In this document: piece after piece, positions 17,798-27,731 of the stretch | Layout: every line of letters starts with the position of its first letter | Numbering within the stretch: the first letter of the stretch is position 1 | Source of the DNA: Rhizobium sp. Q54 | GTDB taxonomy: Bacteria; Pseudomonadota; Alphaproteobacteria; Reyranellales; Reyranellaceae | Assembly: GCA_945903635.1 (NCBI GenBank) | Contig: CAMDOT010000008.1 | Coordinates: 1 to 59,112, forward strand | DNA length: 59,112 nt | Direction: 5' to 3' | Position numbers and translations under genes: made by a program | The notes under the pieces: generated by a model | What the model saw: only the letters and a program-made list of their open reading frames with translations | Told to the model about the DNA's origin: nothing | Databases searched by the model: none

Positions 17798-18904
17798 ATG
17801 CAACGTCGCAAATTCCTGCGCACCGCCGGTGTCGGTGGCGCCGCTGTCGCGGCCGCCAGTACGCTTGCCGCGCCGGCCATTGCCCAGTCGATGCCGGAGA
17901 TCAAGTGGCGTCTGGCCTCGAGCTTCCCGAAGTCGCTCGACACGATCTATGGCGCCGGCGAAGACTTCGCCAAGCGCGTCGCAGCTCTCACCGACAACAA
18001 GTTCCAAATCCGGGTTTTCGCCGCCGGCGAAATCGTTCCGGGCCTGCAGGTCGTCGATGCGGTCCAGAACGAGACCGTCGAGTGCGGCCACACCGCGTCC
18101 TACTACTATGTCGGCAAGGATCCGACCTTCGCCTTCGACACGGCGGTGCCGTTCGGCCTCAACACCCGTCAGCACAACGCCTGGGTCTACTATGGCGGCG
18201 GGCTCGAGCTGATGCGCGAGTTCTACAAAGAATACAACATGACCTCCTTCCTGATGAGCAACACCGGCGGCCAGATGGGCGGATGGTGGCGCAAGGAGAT
18301 CAAGTCGCCCGAGGATATGAAGGGCGTGAAGATGCGTATCGGCGGCTTTGCCGGTCAGGTCATGGCAAAGCTCGGCGTCATCCCGCAACAGCTTGCCGGC
18401 GGCGACATCTATCCGGCGCTGGAGAAGGGCACGATCGACGCGGCCGAGTGGGTCGGTCCCTACGACGACCAGAAGCTCGGCTTCAACAAGGTGGCGCCAT
18501 ACTATTATTACCCCGGCTGGTGGGAAGGCAGCGCCGCGCTGTCGCTCTATGTCGGCCTGAAGGCCTATGACGCGCTTCCGGCTAGCTACAAGGAGGCAAT
18601 CGCCAGCGCCGCAGGCGAGACCAATGTGAAGTCCGTCGCGAAGTACGACTCGCTCAATCCCCGCGCGCTGCGTGAGCTGGTGGCGGCCGGAACCAAGTTC
18701 CTGCCGTTCCCGCAATCGGTGATGGAAGCCTGCTTCAACGCGGCCAACGAGCTCTATGCCGAGACCGTCGCCAAGAATCCGAAGTTCAAGAAAGTGTACG
18801 ATTCCTGGAAGCCGTTCCGCAGTGAAGAGGTTCTGTGGTTTCGCGTCGTCGAAAACACGTTCGACAACTTCATGGCGCGTCAGTCGGCGGCCAACAAGCT
18901 GTAG
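17798..18904 (+). CDS. TRAP transporter solute-binding protein, TakP/DctP type (copy 1)
   Basis: The 368-residue periplasmic receptor captures an organic anion for a DctQM permease. It begins with a Tat signal (MQRRKFLRTAGVGGAA) ending in APAIAQ, so it should be exported folded; cleavage is near residue 30. Family blocks are FPKSLDT, GEIVPGLQVVDAVQNETVE, GGQMGGWWRKEI (the Arg that should bind the ligand carboxylate) and AAEWVGPYDD, whose Glu-Trp pair contributes to the ligand/Na+ site in characterised TakP. It is the first of five tandem paralogues and differs from copy 2 at 7 of the first 60 residues. Pocket position after NTG is Gly, and Trp replaces the usual Phe before RKE. Confidence 0.92.
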   Translation: MQRRKFLRTAGVGGAAVAAASTLAAPAIAQSMPEIKWRLASSFPKSLDTIYGAGEDFAKRVAALTDNKFQIRVFAAGEIVPGLQVVDAVQNETVECGHTASYYYVGKDPTFAFDTAVPFGLNTRQHNAWVYYGGGLELMREFYKEYNMTSFLMSNTGGQMGGWWRKEIKSPEDMKGVKMRIGGFAGQVMAKLGVIPQQLAGGDIYPALEKGTIDAAEWVGPYDDQKLGFNKVAPYYYYPGWWEGSAALSLYVGLKAYDALPASYKEAIASAAGETNVKSVAKYDSLNPRALRELVAAGTKFLPFPQSVMEACFNAANELYAETVAKNPKFKKVYDSWKPFRSEEVLWFRVVENTFDNFMARQSAANKL

Positions 18905-18930
18905 CGCCTCACACCCAGTGCACTCGATGG

Positions 18931-18961
18931 AAAAGCCCCGCTTCGGCGGGGCTTGTTCTTT
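18931..18961 (+). terminator. Intrinsic terminator after copy 1
   Basis: AGCCCCGC-ttcg-GCGGGGCT stem followed by TGTTCTTT, 26 bp after the stop codon. The stem sequence is nearly shared by all five copies of the array. Confidence 0.85.
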
Positions 18962-19001
18962 GACCGGGCCCTTTGCAAACCCCTCCCGGAGTGGCAGGTT
19001 G

Positions 19002-19018
19002 ATTCTGCTGATCGGAAG
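19002..19018 (+). promoter_or_regulatory. Dyad ATTCTGCTGATCGGAAG upstream of copy 2
   Basis: A degenerate form of the dyad, 39 bp before the ATG. It is preceded by TGGCAGG at 18992-18998, which recurs before copies 3 and 4 at the same distance. Confidence 0.4.
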
Positions 19019-19057
19019 CAAAATCCGGCAGACAAAAATGATCTGGGAGGATCAAAT

Positions 19058-20164
19058 ATGCAACGTCGTAAATTCCTGCGTAACGCCGGCGTCGGTGGCG
19101 CCGCTGTTGCTGCTTCGACAACGCTCGCTGCGCCGGCGATTGCCCAATCGATGCCGGAACTCAAGTGGCGTCTGGCGTCGAGCTTTCCCAAATCCCTCGA
19201 CACCTTGTACGGCGCCGGCGAGAACTTTGCCAAGTTCATCGGCGAAATGACGGACAACAAGTTCCAGGTCCGCATCTTCGCTGCCGGCGAGATCGTGCCC
19301 GGCCTGCAGGTGCTCGACGCCGTGCAGAACGGCACCGTCGAGCTGGGCCACTCGGCCGGCACCTACTATATCGGCAAGGACCCGACGCTGGCCTTCGACA
19401 CGACGCTCCCGTTCGGCATGAACGCGCGCCAGCAGGAGGCTTGGATGAACTATGGCGGCGGCAAGGAGCTGCTGGCCGAGGTCTACAAGGACTACAACAC
19501 CATCTCGATTCCCTGCGGCAACACCGGCGCGCAGATGGGCGGCTGGTTCCGCAAGGAGATCAAGACCCCCGAGGACATGAAGGGACTGAAGTTCCGCATC
19601 GCCGGCATTGCCGGCATGGTCTGCGCCAAGCTGGGCTCGGTGCCGCAGCAGATCGCCGGTGGCGACATCTATCCGGCGCTGGAGAAAGGCACGATCGATG
19701 CCGCCGAATGGGTCGGTCCGTACGACGACCAGAAGCTCGGCTTCAACAAGATCGCGCCGTACTACTACTATCCCGGCTGGTGGGAAGGCGGCCCGCAGAC
19801 CTCGGCCTACGTCAACCTCACGAAGTGGAACGAGCTGCCGAAGGCCTATCAGTCCGTCATCCAGGCGGCAGCCGCCAGATCGCAGGCCCTGATGCTCTCC
19901 AAGTACGACGCGGAGAATCCCAAGGCGCTGCGCGAACTGATGGCGGCGGGCACCAAGCTGATGCCGTTCCCGCAGTCGGTGATGGAAGCTGCCTTCAACG
20001 CGTCCAACGAACTCTACGCCGAGATCTCAGCGAAGAACCCGAAGTTCAAGAAGGTCTATGATAACTGGAGGCCGTTCCGCAACGAGGAGATCCTGTGGTT
20101 CCGCGTTGCCGAGTTCACCTTCGACAGCTTCATGGCGCGCCAGTCGGGGGCCAACAAGCTCTAG
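19058..20164 (+). CDS. TRAP transporter solute-binding protein, TakP/DctP type (copy 2)
   Basis: This is a 368-residue paralogue with Tat signal MQRRKFLRNAGVGGAA and cleavage after APAIAQ. It has the same family blocks as copy 1: GEIVPGLQVLDAVQNGTVE, GAQMGGWFRKEI and AAEWVGPYDD. Residues around the pocket differ from copy 1: SAGTYYIGKDPTL replaces TASYYYVGKDPTF, and Ala follows NTG. GGGAGG before the ATG at 19058 fixes the start; an in-frame extension upstream crosses the promoter region and is not likely to be used. It has its own terminator, so it is probably a separate transcription unit. Confidence 0.92.
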   Translation: MQRRKFLRNAGVGGAAVAASTTLAAPAIAQSMPELKWRLASSFPKSLDTLYGAGENFAKFIGEMTDNKFQVRIFAAGEIVPGLQVLDAVQNGTVELGHSAGTYYIGKDPTLAFDTTLPFGMNARQQEAWMNYGGGKELLAEVYKDYNTISIPCGNTGAQMGGWFRKEIKTPEDMKGLKFRIAGIAGMVCAKLGSVPQQIAGGDIYPALEKGTIDAAEWVGPYDDQKLGFNKIAPYYYYPGWWEGGPQTSAYVNLTKWNELPKAYQSVIQAAAARSQALMLSKYDAENPKALRELMAAGTKLMPFPQSVMEAAFNASNELYAEISAKNPKFKKVYDNWRPFRNEEILWFRVAEFTFDSFMARQSGANKL

Positions 20165-20190
20165 CACCTCAAGTCGAGGCACCGGATGGA

Positions 20191-20219
20191 AGAGCCCCGC
20201 TTTGCGGGGCTTTTCTTTG
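20191..20219 (+). terminator. Intrinsic terminator after copy 2
   Basis: AGCCCCGC-ttt-GCGGGGCT stem followed by TTTCTTT, 27 bp after the stop codon. Confidence 0.87.
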
Positions 20220-20254
20220 CCCCTTTGCCAGCGGAAGTCTCGCATGGCAGGCTG

Positions 20255-20276
20255 ATTCCGCTGAGTGGAATATAAT
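20255..20276 (+). promoter_or_regulatory. Dyad plus exact -10 box upstream of copy 3
   Basis: ATTCC-gctgagt-GGAAT (20255-20271) runs directly into a perfect TATAAT at 20271-20276, 33 bp before the ATG. No good -35 box sits 16-18 bp upstream of TATAAT (CAGGCT is there), so an activator bound at or near the dyad is likely. Confidence 0.55.
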
Positions 20277-20309
20277 GCTCGGCATTAAAAGCCCTTAGGG
20301 AGGGACATC

Positions 20310-21401
20310 ATGCAGCGGCGCAAATTCCTCAAGACGGCCGGTGTTGCAACGGCCGCGACGACCGTCGCGGCTCCGGCGATCGCTCAAGCCATGCCGGAAC
20401 TCAAATGGCGCCTGACCTCGAGCTTCCCCAAGTCGCTCGACACGCTGTTCGGCGGAGCCGAGTCGTTTGCCAAGAAGCTGGCCGTGCTCACCGACAACAA
20501 ATTCCAGGTCCGCGTGTTTGCGCCAGGTGAGATCGTGCCGGCGCTGCAGGCGCTCGATGCGGTCCAGAACAACACCGTCGAGATGTGCCACACAGCGAGC
20601 TACTACTTCGTGGGCAAGGACCTGACGTTCGGCTTCGACGCCGGCGTGCCGTTTGGCCTCACCGCGCGCCAGCAGAATGCCTGGATGCTTCAGGGCGGTG
20701 GGCTGCCGCTGATGCGCGAGTTCATGGCGGAATACAACGCGGTGCCGTTTCCCGCCGGCAACACCGGCGTGCAGATGGGCGGCTGGTTCCGCAAGGAGAT
20801 CAAGTCGGTCGATGACGTGAAGGGGCTCAAGATGCGCATCCCCGGAATCGGCGGCCAGGTTTGGGCGAAACTCGGCGCGGTGCCGCAGCAGATTGCGGGC
20901 GGCGACATCTATCCGGCATTGGAGCGCGGCACGATCGACGGCGCGGAGTGGGTGGGTCCGTATGACGACGAGAAGCTCGGCTTCTACAAGGTCGCCCCTT
21001 ACTACTACTACCCGGGGTTCTGGGAAGCAGGCACGCAGATCTCTCTACTCATCGGCAAGCAGCACTGGGATGCGCTGCCGCCAAACTACAAGGCTGCTGT
21101 CGAAACGGTTGCGGCCGACGTGAATGGCGAGATGCTGGCACGCTACGACAATCTGAACCCGCAAGCGCTACGCCGTCTCGTGGCGGCGGGCGCCCAGCTA
21201 CGTCCCTATCCCCGCGAGGTTCTGGCGGCGGCGTGGAAGGCGACACACGAACTCTACGACGAGTTTTCGACCAAGAACGCCAAGTTCAAGAAGGTCTACG
21301 ATAACTGGAAGGTCTTCCGCGACGAGCAGTACCTGTGGTTTCGCGTCGCCGAACTGACCTATGAGAACTTCGCCTTCACGGCCGGCCAGACGGTGAAATG
21401 A
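20310..21401 (+). CDS. TRAP transporter solute-binding protein, TakP/DctP type (copy 3)
   Basis: The 363-residue paralogue has Tat signal MQRRKFLKTAGVATAA and AxA cleavage at APAIAQA. Its pocket segment NTGVQMGGWFRKE is the one I recall from Rhodobacter TakP, an alpha-keto-acid receptor, so a 2-oxo-acid such as pyruvate is the best guess for this copy. Other blocks are GEIVPALQALDAVQNNTVE and GAEWVGPYDD. It has YYYYPGFWEAGTQ where the other copies have PGWWEG, and its C-terminus ends FTAGQTVK rather than MARQS. AGGGAGG precedes the ATG. Confidence 0.92.
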   Translation: MQRRKFLKTAGVATAATTVAAPAIAQAMPELKWRLTSSFPKSLDTLFGGAESFAKKLAVLTDNKFQVRVFAPGEIVPALQALDAVQNNTVEMCHTASYYFVGKDLTFGFDAGVPFGLTARQQNAWMLQGGGLPLMREFMAEYNAVPFPAGNTGVQMGGWFRKEIKSVDDVKGLKMRIPGIGGQVWAKLGAVPQQIAGGDIYPALERGTIDGAEWVGPYDDEKLGFYKVAPYYYYPGFWEAGTQISLLIGKQHWDALPPNYKAAVETVAADVNGEMLARYDNLNPQALRRLVAAGAQLRPYPREVLAAAWKATHELYDEFSTKNAKFKKVYDNWKVFRDEQYLWFRVAELTYENFAFTAGQTVK

Positions 21402-21420
21402 AGTCGATCGGAAAGATCGG

Positions 21421-21450
21421 AAAAGCCCCGCTCAGCGGGGCTTTTTCTTT
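21421..21450 (+). terminator. Intrinsic terminator after copy 3
   Basis: AAAGCCCCGCT-ca-GCGGGGCTTT stem with a following T-rich run, 20 bp after the stop codon. Confidence 0.88.
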
Positions 21451-21486
21451 GTCCCTTTGCCAATGAGGGCTTCCCATGGCAGGCTG

Positions 21487-21503
21487 ATTCCGCTGGGTGG
21501 AAT
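21487..21503 (+). promoter_or_regulatory. Dyad ATTCC-gctgggt-GGAAT upstream of copy 4
   Basis: It differs by one base from the copy-3 dyad and lies 43 bp before the ATG. The block TGGCAGGCTG in front of it is identical in copies 3 and 4, showing that the promoter region was duplicated with the gene. Confidence 0.5.
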
Positions 21504-21546
21504 CAATTCTCAGCATACAAACAAAAGGCCCTTAGGGAGGGACATC

Positions 21547-22641
<1,095 letters not shown>

Positions 22642-22665
22642 ACCTTTAACCGCAACCGCAGACGT

Positions 22666-22695
22666 GAAAACCCCGCTGCGGCGGGGTTTTCTTCG
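22666..22695 (+). terminator. Intrinsic terminator after copy 4
   Basis: AAAACCCCGC-tgcg-GCGGGGTTTT stem followed by CTTCG, 25 bp after the stop codon. Confidence 0.85.
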
Positions 22696-22810
22696 TCCGG
22701 ACGTTTTCTTCTTTCAGGCAGTGTGACGCTTTCCAAAATGAATTCCGCATGCCAGTCTTCCGCCGCTGAAGGGGAGCTATCAAAGCGTCCTGTTAGGGAG
22801 GAACTGAGTG

Positions 22811-23914
22811 ATGAAGCGTAGGAAGTTTATTAAGACCGCGGGTGTTGGTGCCGCGGGTGTAGCGGCGGTATCGACTGTGGCGGCGCCGGCCATTGCGCAG
22901 AGTATGCCGGAAGTTAAGTGGCGTTTGACGTCGAGCTTCCCGAAGTCGCTCGACACGCTGTGGGGCGGCGCTGAGCTCTTCAGCAAGATCGTCGGCGAGA
23001 TGTCGGACGGCAAGTTCCAGGTGAGGGCTTTCGCCGCCGGCGAAATCGTCCCGGCCCTGCAGGTTGCTGATGCGGTGCAGAACGGCACCGTTGAGGCCGG
23101 GCAGACTGCCGCCTACTACTATTTCGGCAAGCATCCGAACTTCGTGTTCGAGACCGGCCTGCCATTCTCGATGAACCAGCGGCAGTACTATGCCTGGCTG
23201 GAATTCGGCGGCGGCCATGAGCTGATCAACGAATTCTACAAGGAGTACAATTTCCGCTCCTTCACCTTCGGCGGCACTGGCTGCCAGATGGGCGGCTGGT
23301 TCCGCAAGGAAATCAAGTCGATGGACGACATGAAGGGGCTGAAGTTCCGCGTCGGCGGCTTCGCCGGCCTGATCCTCACGCGCCTTGGCGTCGTGCCGCA
23401 GCAGATCGCGGGTGGCGACATCTATCCGGCGCTCGAGAAGGGCACGATCGACGCCTGCGAATGGGTCGGTCCTTACGACGACGAGAAGCTCGGCTTCAAC
23501 AAGGTCGCCAAGTACTACTACTATCCCGGTTGGTGGGAAGGCGCGTCGGTCGGCTCGCTCTATATCAACAACGATGCCTGGGCGAAGCTGCCCAAGCCTT
23601 ATCAGGCGATGGTCGAAGCAGCGGCTGGCCGCGTTACCTCTTGGATGGTGCCGAAGTACGACGCCGGCAATCCGCCGGCGCTGCGTCGCCTGGTGGCGGC
23701 CGGCACCGAACTGCGCCCGTTCCCGCGCACCGTCCTCGAGCCGTGCTTCCTCGAGTCCTACAAGTACTACGACGAACTCTCGGCCAAGGATCCGAAGTTC
23801 AAGAAGATCTACGACAGCCTGAAGTCGTTCCGGTCGGACGAGAACCTGTGGTTCCGGGTCGCCGAGAACACCTTCGACAACTTCAACTTCTCGATGTCGG
23901 CCCAGGGACGTTAG
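22811..23914 (+). CDS. TRAP transporter solute-binding protein, TakP/DctP type (copy 5)
   Basis: The 367-residue last copy has the Tat signal MKRRKFIKTAGVGAAG and cleavage after APAIAQ. Its blocks are GEIVPALQVADAVQNGTVE, GTGCQMGGWFRKEI and ACEWVGPYDDEK; both Cys residues beside the pocket motifs are unique to this copy. It has YYYFGKHPNF and SMNQRQYYAW, so its pocket lip is the most divergent. Its upstream region (22696-22810) does not keep the TGGCAGG block or a clean dyad; CTTCC-gccgct-GAAGG at about 22757 is the closest match. The ATG at 22811 is preferred over the overlapping GTG at 22808. Confidence 0.92.
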   Translation: MKRRKFIKTAGVGAAGVAAVSTVAAPAIAQSMPEVKWRLTSSFPKSLDTLWGGAELFSKIVGEMSDGKFQVRAFAAGEIVPALQVADAVQNGTVEAGQTAAYYYFGKHPNFVFETGLPFSMNQRQYYAWLEFGGGHELINEFYKEYNFRSFTFGGTGCQMGGWFRKEIKSMDDMKGLKFRVGGFAGLILTRLGVVPQQIAGGDIYPALEKGTIDACEWVGPYDDEKLGFNKVAKYYYYPGWWEGASVGSLYINNDAWAKLPKPYQAMVEAAAGRVTSWMVPKYDAGNPPALRRLVAAGTELRPFPRTVLEPCFLESYKYYDELSAKDPKFKKIYDSLKSFRSDENLWFRVAENTFDNFNFSMSAQGR

Positions 23915-23937
23915 AAGTCGCTGACGACCACACCAAA

Positions 23938-23969
23938 AGAAAGCCCCGCCGAAAGGCGGGGCTTTTTTG
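23938..23969. terminator. Bidirectional terminator between copy 5 and dctM
   Basis: AAGCCCCGCC-gaaa-GGCGGGGCTT with T6 on the plus side and A-rich sequence on the other side (T-run on the minus strand). It serves both the array and the convergent dctM gene, which ends at 23994. Confidence 0.9.
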
Positions 23970-23993
23970 TTGCCGGGTTTGTTGCAGGGCCGC

Positions 23994-25604
23994 TCAGTTC
24001 TTGGGCGGCGGAGTGCCGAAGATGGGCGGAGCGCTGTCTTCGCTCGGCGGCGCCTGGATCTCGATCTTGACCTTGCTCGGGTCAAGGCCATGCGGCTTGT
24101 CGAGAAAGACGGTCACGACCTGCGGCACGAAGATCACGATTGCCACCATGATGAGCTGCAGTAGCACCCAGGGGATCGAGCCCCAGTAGATGTCGGAACT
24201 CTTCACTTCCTTGGGCGCGACGCTGCGCAGGTAGAACAGGGCGAAGCCGAAGGGCGGATGCATGAACGAGGTCTGCACGTTGACGCAGATCATGACTCCG
24301 AACCAGATCAGGGCCGCGTCGGCGCCGACCACCGGCGTGAGCAGCTTCTGCGCCACCGGCGCCAGCATCGGCACGATGATGAAGGCGATCTCGAAGAAAT
24401 CGAGGAAGAACGCCAGGAAGAAGATGAACAGGTTGACGACGATCAGGAAGCCCCAGACGCCGCCTGGCAAGCCCGACATCAGATGCTCGACCCAGCGGTT
24501 GCCGTCGACGCCCGCAAAGGTGATCGAGAAGCAGGTCGCGCCAACCAGGATGAAGGCAACCATCGCGGTGATGCGCATCGTCGCATTCATCGCCTGGATG
24601 ATGAGATCGCGCAGTTCCTTGAACTGCCACGCCCGGTAGCACAGCCAGATGACCGATGCGAACATGACGGTGAAGGCGATCTTGAACGGAATCGACTTGA
24701 ACGCGACCATGCCGATCAGGGATCCAACGATGGCCGCAACGCAGCCACCGATGAACATCGTGCGATCGAACTTGGTCAGCGGCGCATTGCGCACGACGGC
24801 CAGGACGATAGCCCCGATGGTGCCCATGGCGCCGGCTTCGGTCGGCGTGGCCAGGCCCATCATGATCGTGCCCAGGACGAGGAAGATCAGGATGGCGGCC
24901 GGGATGATGCCCCAGGCGCACTTGATCAGCAGGGCCCTGCCGAACAGCGTTCGCGGCACCGGCGGCAATGCCTCCGGCCGGGTGATCGACACATAGAACG
25001 TGTAGGCGGCGAATATGGCGATCTGGAGCAGCGAGGGGCCCCAAGCGCCGAGATACATGTCGCCGACCGAACGGCCGAGCTGGTCGGCCAGGACGACCAG
25101 AACCAGGGACGGCGGAACAAGCTGCGTGATCGTGCCCGACGCGGCAAGGACGCCGGTCGCGTAGCGCATGTCGTACTTGTAACGCATCATCACCGGCAGG
25201 GTGATCAGCGCCATGGCGATCACTTGGGCCGCCACGGTGCCGGTGATGGCGCCCAGGATGAACCCGACGATGATGGTCGAATAGCCCAATCCGCCCCTGA
25301 CCGGTCCGAAGAGCTGGCCCATCGATTCGACCATGTCTTCGGCCAGACCGCATTTCTCCAGGATCGCGCCCATGAAGGTGAAGAACGGGATGGCGAGCAG
25401 CAGTTCGTTGGACAGGATGCTGCCGAACACGCGGCCGGGGATGGCCTGCATGAAGGCCATCGTGAAATAGCCCATGTCGATCGCCAGGAAGCCGAAGAAG
25501 AATCCGACAGCGGCCAGCGAGAACGCAACCGGGTAGCCGATGATCATGAAGACCACCAGGCCGCCGAACATCAGCGGCGGCATCCATTCCAAGGGGATCA
25601 TCAT
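23994..25604 (-). CDS. dctM: TRAP transporter large permease DctM
   Basis: DctM is the 536-residue channel subunit that moves the bound anion inward with sodium. It has about 12-13 hydrophobic segments. Family blocks include LLAIPFFTFMGAILEKCGLAEDM, GLATPTEAGAMG and FFEIAFIIVPMLAPVAQKL, followed by a C-terminal charged tail rich in proline. It is about 100 residues longer than minimal DctM proteins, as in the TakM-like branch. Its start overlaps dctQ by 4 bp (ATGA). The only permease pair here lies convergent to the five binding proteins, so it is their likely partner; direct proof is lacking. Confidence 0.93.
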   Translation of the reverse strand: MMIPLEWMPPLMFGGLVVFMIIGYPVAFSLAAVGFFFGFLAIDMGYFTMAFMQAIPGRVFGSILSNELLLAIPFFTFMGAILEKCGLAEDMVESMGQLFGPVRGGLGYSTIIVGFILGAITGTVAAQVIAMALITLPVMMRYKYDMRYATGVLAASGTITQLVPPSLVLVVLADQLGRSVGDMYLGAWGPSLLQIAIFAAYTFYVSITRPEALPPVPRTLFGRALLIKCAWGIIPAAILIFLVLGTIMMGLATPTEAGAMGTIGAIVLAVVRNAPLTKFDRTMFIGGCVAAIVGSLIGMVAFKSIPFKIAFTVMFASVIWLCYRAWQFKELRDLIIQAMNATMRITAMVAFILVGATCFSITFAGVDGNRWVEHLMSGLPGGVWGFLIVVNLFIFFLAFFLDFFEIAFIIVPMLAPVAQKLLTPVVGADAALIWFGVMICVNVQTSFMHPPFGFALFYLRSVAPKEVKSSDIYWGSIPWVLLQLIMVAIVIFVPQVVTVFLDKPHGLDPSKVKIEIQAPPSEDSAPPIFGTPPPKN

Positions 25605-26146
25605 TGCGTCGGCCTCTCGTAATGTGCTTCGAGACTGTCGACGGCATAGTCATTCAAGAACGCCACACGTTTGATCAGCTCGGAAAGTCCCTGCAGCGCC
25701 AACAGGGCAAAGCCCAGCGGCAGCACTATCTTGATCGGCCAGCGCAGCAGCCCGCCGGCATTCGACGAGTGCTCGAACACGTTATAGGACTGCATGAAGA
25801 ACGGCCAACTCAGCCACGCCATCATCATGCAAGTCGGCAGCAGGAAAACCAGCGTGCCGAGAATATCGACCCAGAGCTGACCGCGGCGGCTCAGTGTCAT
25901 GTAGAGGAGATCGACCCGGACATGCTCGTTGCGCTTGAGGGTATAGGCGGCGCCAAACATCACGATCACGGCGAACATGTACCACTGCACTTCAAGCCAG
26001 GCGTTGGAACTCTGGTCGTAGGCATAGCGGACCATCGCGTTGCCGCCGCTCACGATGCAGGCAATCAGCACGAGCCAGTTGCAGATGATGCCGATTTTTT
26101 CGTTGAGTGCGTCGACGATGGCGCTGAAGGACAGCAAAAGGCGCAT
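25601..26146 (-). CDS. dctQ: TRAP transporter small permease DctQ
   Basis: The 181-residue subunit has four hydrophobic segments (IICNWLVLIACIVSG, WYMFAVIVMFGAAYTL, LGTLVFLLPTCMMMAWLSW and IVLPLGFALLALQGLSEL), with the family block LKRNEHVRVDLLY after helix 2. It bridges the binding protein and DctM in this transporter class. The ATG at 26146 has GGGGAG upstream and is preferred over an in-frame start at 26269 whose added residues look non-coding. The 26147-26300 gap upstream holds no gene; its promoter could not be assigned. Confidence 0.9.
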   Translation of the reverse strand: MRLLLSFSAIVDALNEKIGIICNWLVLIACIVSGGNAMVRYAYDQSSNAWLEVQWYMFAVIVMFGAAYTLKRNEHVRVDLLYMTLSRRGQLWVDILGTLVFLLPTCMMMAWLSWPFFMQSYNVFEHSSNAGGLLRWPIKIVLPLGFALLALQGLSELIKRVAFLNDYAVDSLEAHYERPTQ

Positions 26147-26300
26147 CCATCTCCCCTTTGGCGAATTTTTGTTGTCGACTCCCCGTTCTCGCCGACCCGG
26201 GAGCCTCTTAGATAACGCAGTCCAAGGAACCACGCCAGCGTGTGGGACCGTTCCGACAGAGGGGGGCATGCGTCAAGTTGCTACACCCGCCGGACTCTGC

Positions 26301-27035
26301 CTAGGGCGTAGGCAACTCCGTCCACCCCTCTGGCCCGAAGAACTCCAGCGGCCGAAACGCCTGCTTGTAGGCCATCTTGCTCGAATCGGCGATCCAGTAG
26401 CCGAGGTAGACATAGGGCAGTCCGCGCCGCGCGGCGGCGTTGGCCAGCCACAGGATCATGTGGGTGCCAAGACCACGCCGGGCGTCCTGCGGATCGAAGA
26501 AGCTGTAGACTGCGGACACGCCGCTCGACAGCCAGTCGACCAGGCACGCACCGACCAGTCGGCCATCGGTCGAGTCGTCGCGAAACTCGATGATCGCGGT
26601 TTCCACCGGGCTTTCCTCGACCATGGCGCGATAGTCGTCGAAATCCATGTCGGCCATGTCACCGTCGCGATGGCGGGTCAGCACGTAGCGTGAAAACAGC
26701 GCGTACTGTTCACCGGTCGCGAGCGGCTGGCACTCGACGGCTTGGACATGTTCGTTGCGCCGCAGAATCCGGCGCTGGGCCCGGCTGGGCTCGAAGTCGC
26801 GAACACGGATACGCACCGGCACGCAGGCGCGGCAGCCATCGCACAGGGGCTTATAGACGAAATGGTGGGAGCGCCGGAACCCGGCGTCGGTCAGCGTGTC
26901 GTGCTGGGAGATGGCATCCGGTCCGCTCAGTTCGGTGACGAGCTTGGTCTCCAGCCGGTGCGGCAGATACGGACAGCGCATCGCCGGCGTGGTTCGGAAG
27001 AACCGGAGGGTCTGGATGTTTTGGCGGATGAACAT
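26301..27035 (-). CDS. bpt: Aspartate/glutamate leucyltransferase (N-end rule)
   Basis: Bpt attaches leucine from Leu-tRNA to proteins with N-terminal Asp or Glu, marking them for ClpS-ClpAP degradation. The 244-residue protein has the N-terminal Cys-rich block CPYLPHRLETKLVT...KPLCDGCRACVPVRI, then a GNAT-like C-terminal domain with AVYSFFDPQDARRGLGTHMILW and LGYWIADSSKMAYK. Length and motifs are typical. It has no obvious operon partner; clpS and clpA are not in the window. Confidence 0.93.
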   Translation of the reverse strand: MFIRQNIQTLRFFRTTPAMRCPYLPHRLETKLVTELSGPDAISQHDTLTDAGFRRSHHFVYKPLCDGCRACVPVRIRVRDFEPSRAQRRILRRNEHVQAVECQPLATGEQYALFSRYVLTRHRDGDMADMDFDDYRAMVEESPVETAIIEFRDDSTDGRLVGACLVDWLSSGVSAVYSFFDPQDARRGLGTHMILWLANAAARRGLPYVYLGYWIADSSKMAYKQAFRPLEFFGPEGWTELPTP

Positions 27036-27118
27036 GAATTCAGCTGAGCGAGTGTAGCCTTCCCACGGGCGAAGGAAAGCGGCCGTTCATTCGCCAAAAG
27101 TCGAATCGGGCCCCGCTG

Positions 27119-27721
27119 TCATGCCCTGGGGGATCTGCCGGCCATCCGGCGGATGGGTATCATGGCGAGCCGTATCAACTTGGGCAGCAGCCACACCAAG
27201 AGGGCGACGAAAGCGGCCAGAAGACACAGGAATGTGATGGGATGCGCGATCGCCAGCGCCAGGCCGCCGATCACGGTGACATCCTCGGTGAGCGAGGCGG
27301 CGACGTTGCTGAAGGGCTCCGGCGATGTGTTGATCAGGGCCCGCGAGCCGGTCTTGGCGATATGCGTTCCCGCCGCCAGGGTACCGCCCATCAGCCCGGC
27401 GATGGCCGCGACCTCCGGGCTGATCCCGCCCGCGGCGCCGTAGGCCAGCAGGAAGCCCGCCGGAATGCGCACGAAGGTCTGCAACACGTCGTTGATGCTG
27501 TCGACGTAGGGAATCTTGTCGGCGAAGAAATTGAGCGCGAACAGCAGCGCCGCCACGCCCATGACCCAGGGCGAGGCCAGGATCTGCAGATCGTGTGGCA
27601 GAGCCACGAGACCCAGGCGCTGGGCGGCGCCCAGGACCAGTACGGCGGCGTAGGCATTGAGGCCGCTCGCCCAGCCGGCGCCCAGCGCCACGGCAATCGC
27701 TGCAAGGGTCTCGGCACTCAT
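27119..27721 (-). CDS. DUF4126 membrane protein
   Basis: The 200-residue protein has four or five hydrophobic segments and begins MSAETLAAIAVALGAGWASGLNAY, typical of DUF4126 proteins. ADKIPYVDSINDVLQTFVR and GLMGGTLAAGTH are also family blocks. Inner-membrane location is inferred; the function is unknown. The start at 27721 is chosen because residues before it (proline/arginine rich) do not resemble the family. It lies 10 bp after recR on the same strand, so it may be the last gene of the dnaX-ybaB-recR operon. Confidence 0.83.
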   Translation of the reverse strand: MSAETLAAIAVALGAGWASGLNAYAAVLVLGAAQRLGLVALPHDLQILASPWVMGVAALLFALNFFADKIPYVDSINDVLQTFVRIPAGFLLAYGAAGGISPEVAAIAGLMGGTLAAGTHIAKTGSRALINTSPEPFSNVAASLTEDVTVIGGLALAIAHPITFLCLLAAFVALLVWLLPKLIRLAMIPIRRMAGRSPRA

Positions 27722-27731
27722 CGGTCGGACT

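Noticed and set aside
18953..19057. N-terminal extension of TRAP copy 2 (35 codons)
   Set aside because: It would run through the terminator and promoter block and precede a perfectly placed Tat signal with its own ribosome site.
18992..21496. sigma54 promoters (TGGCAGG-N4-TT) before TRAP copies 2-4
   Set aside because: The -24 part fits, but the essential GC at -12 is replaced by CC or CT in all copies, and copy 3 has an exact TATAAT nearby.
24258..25622. 454-codon open frame on the plus strand over dctM
   Set aside because: Composition is Asp/Arg/Gln/His rich as expected for the antisense of a membrane protein; dctM on the other strand is intact.
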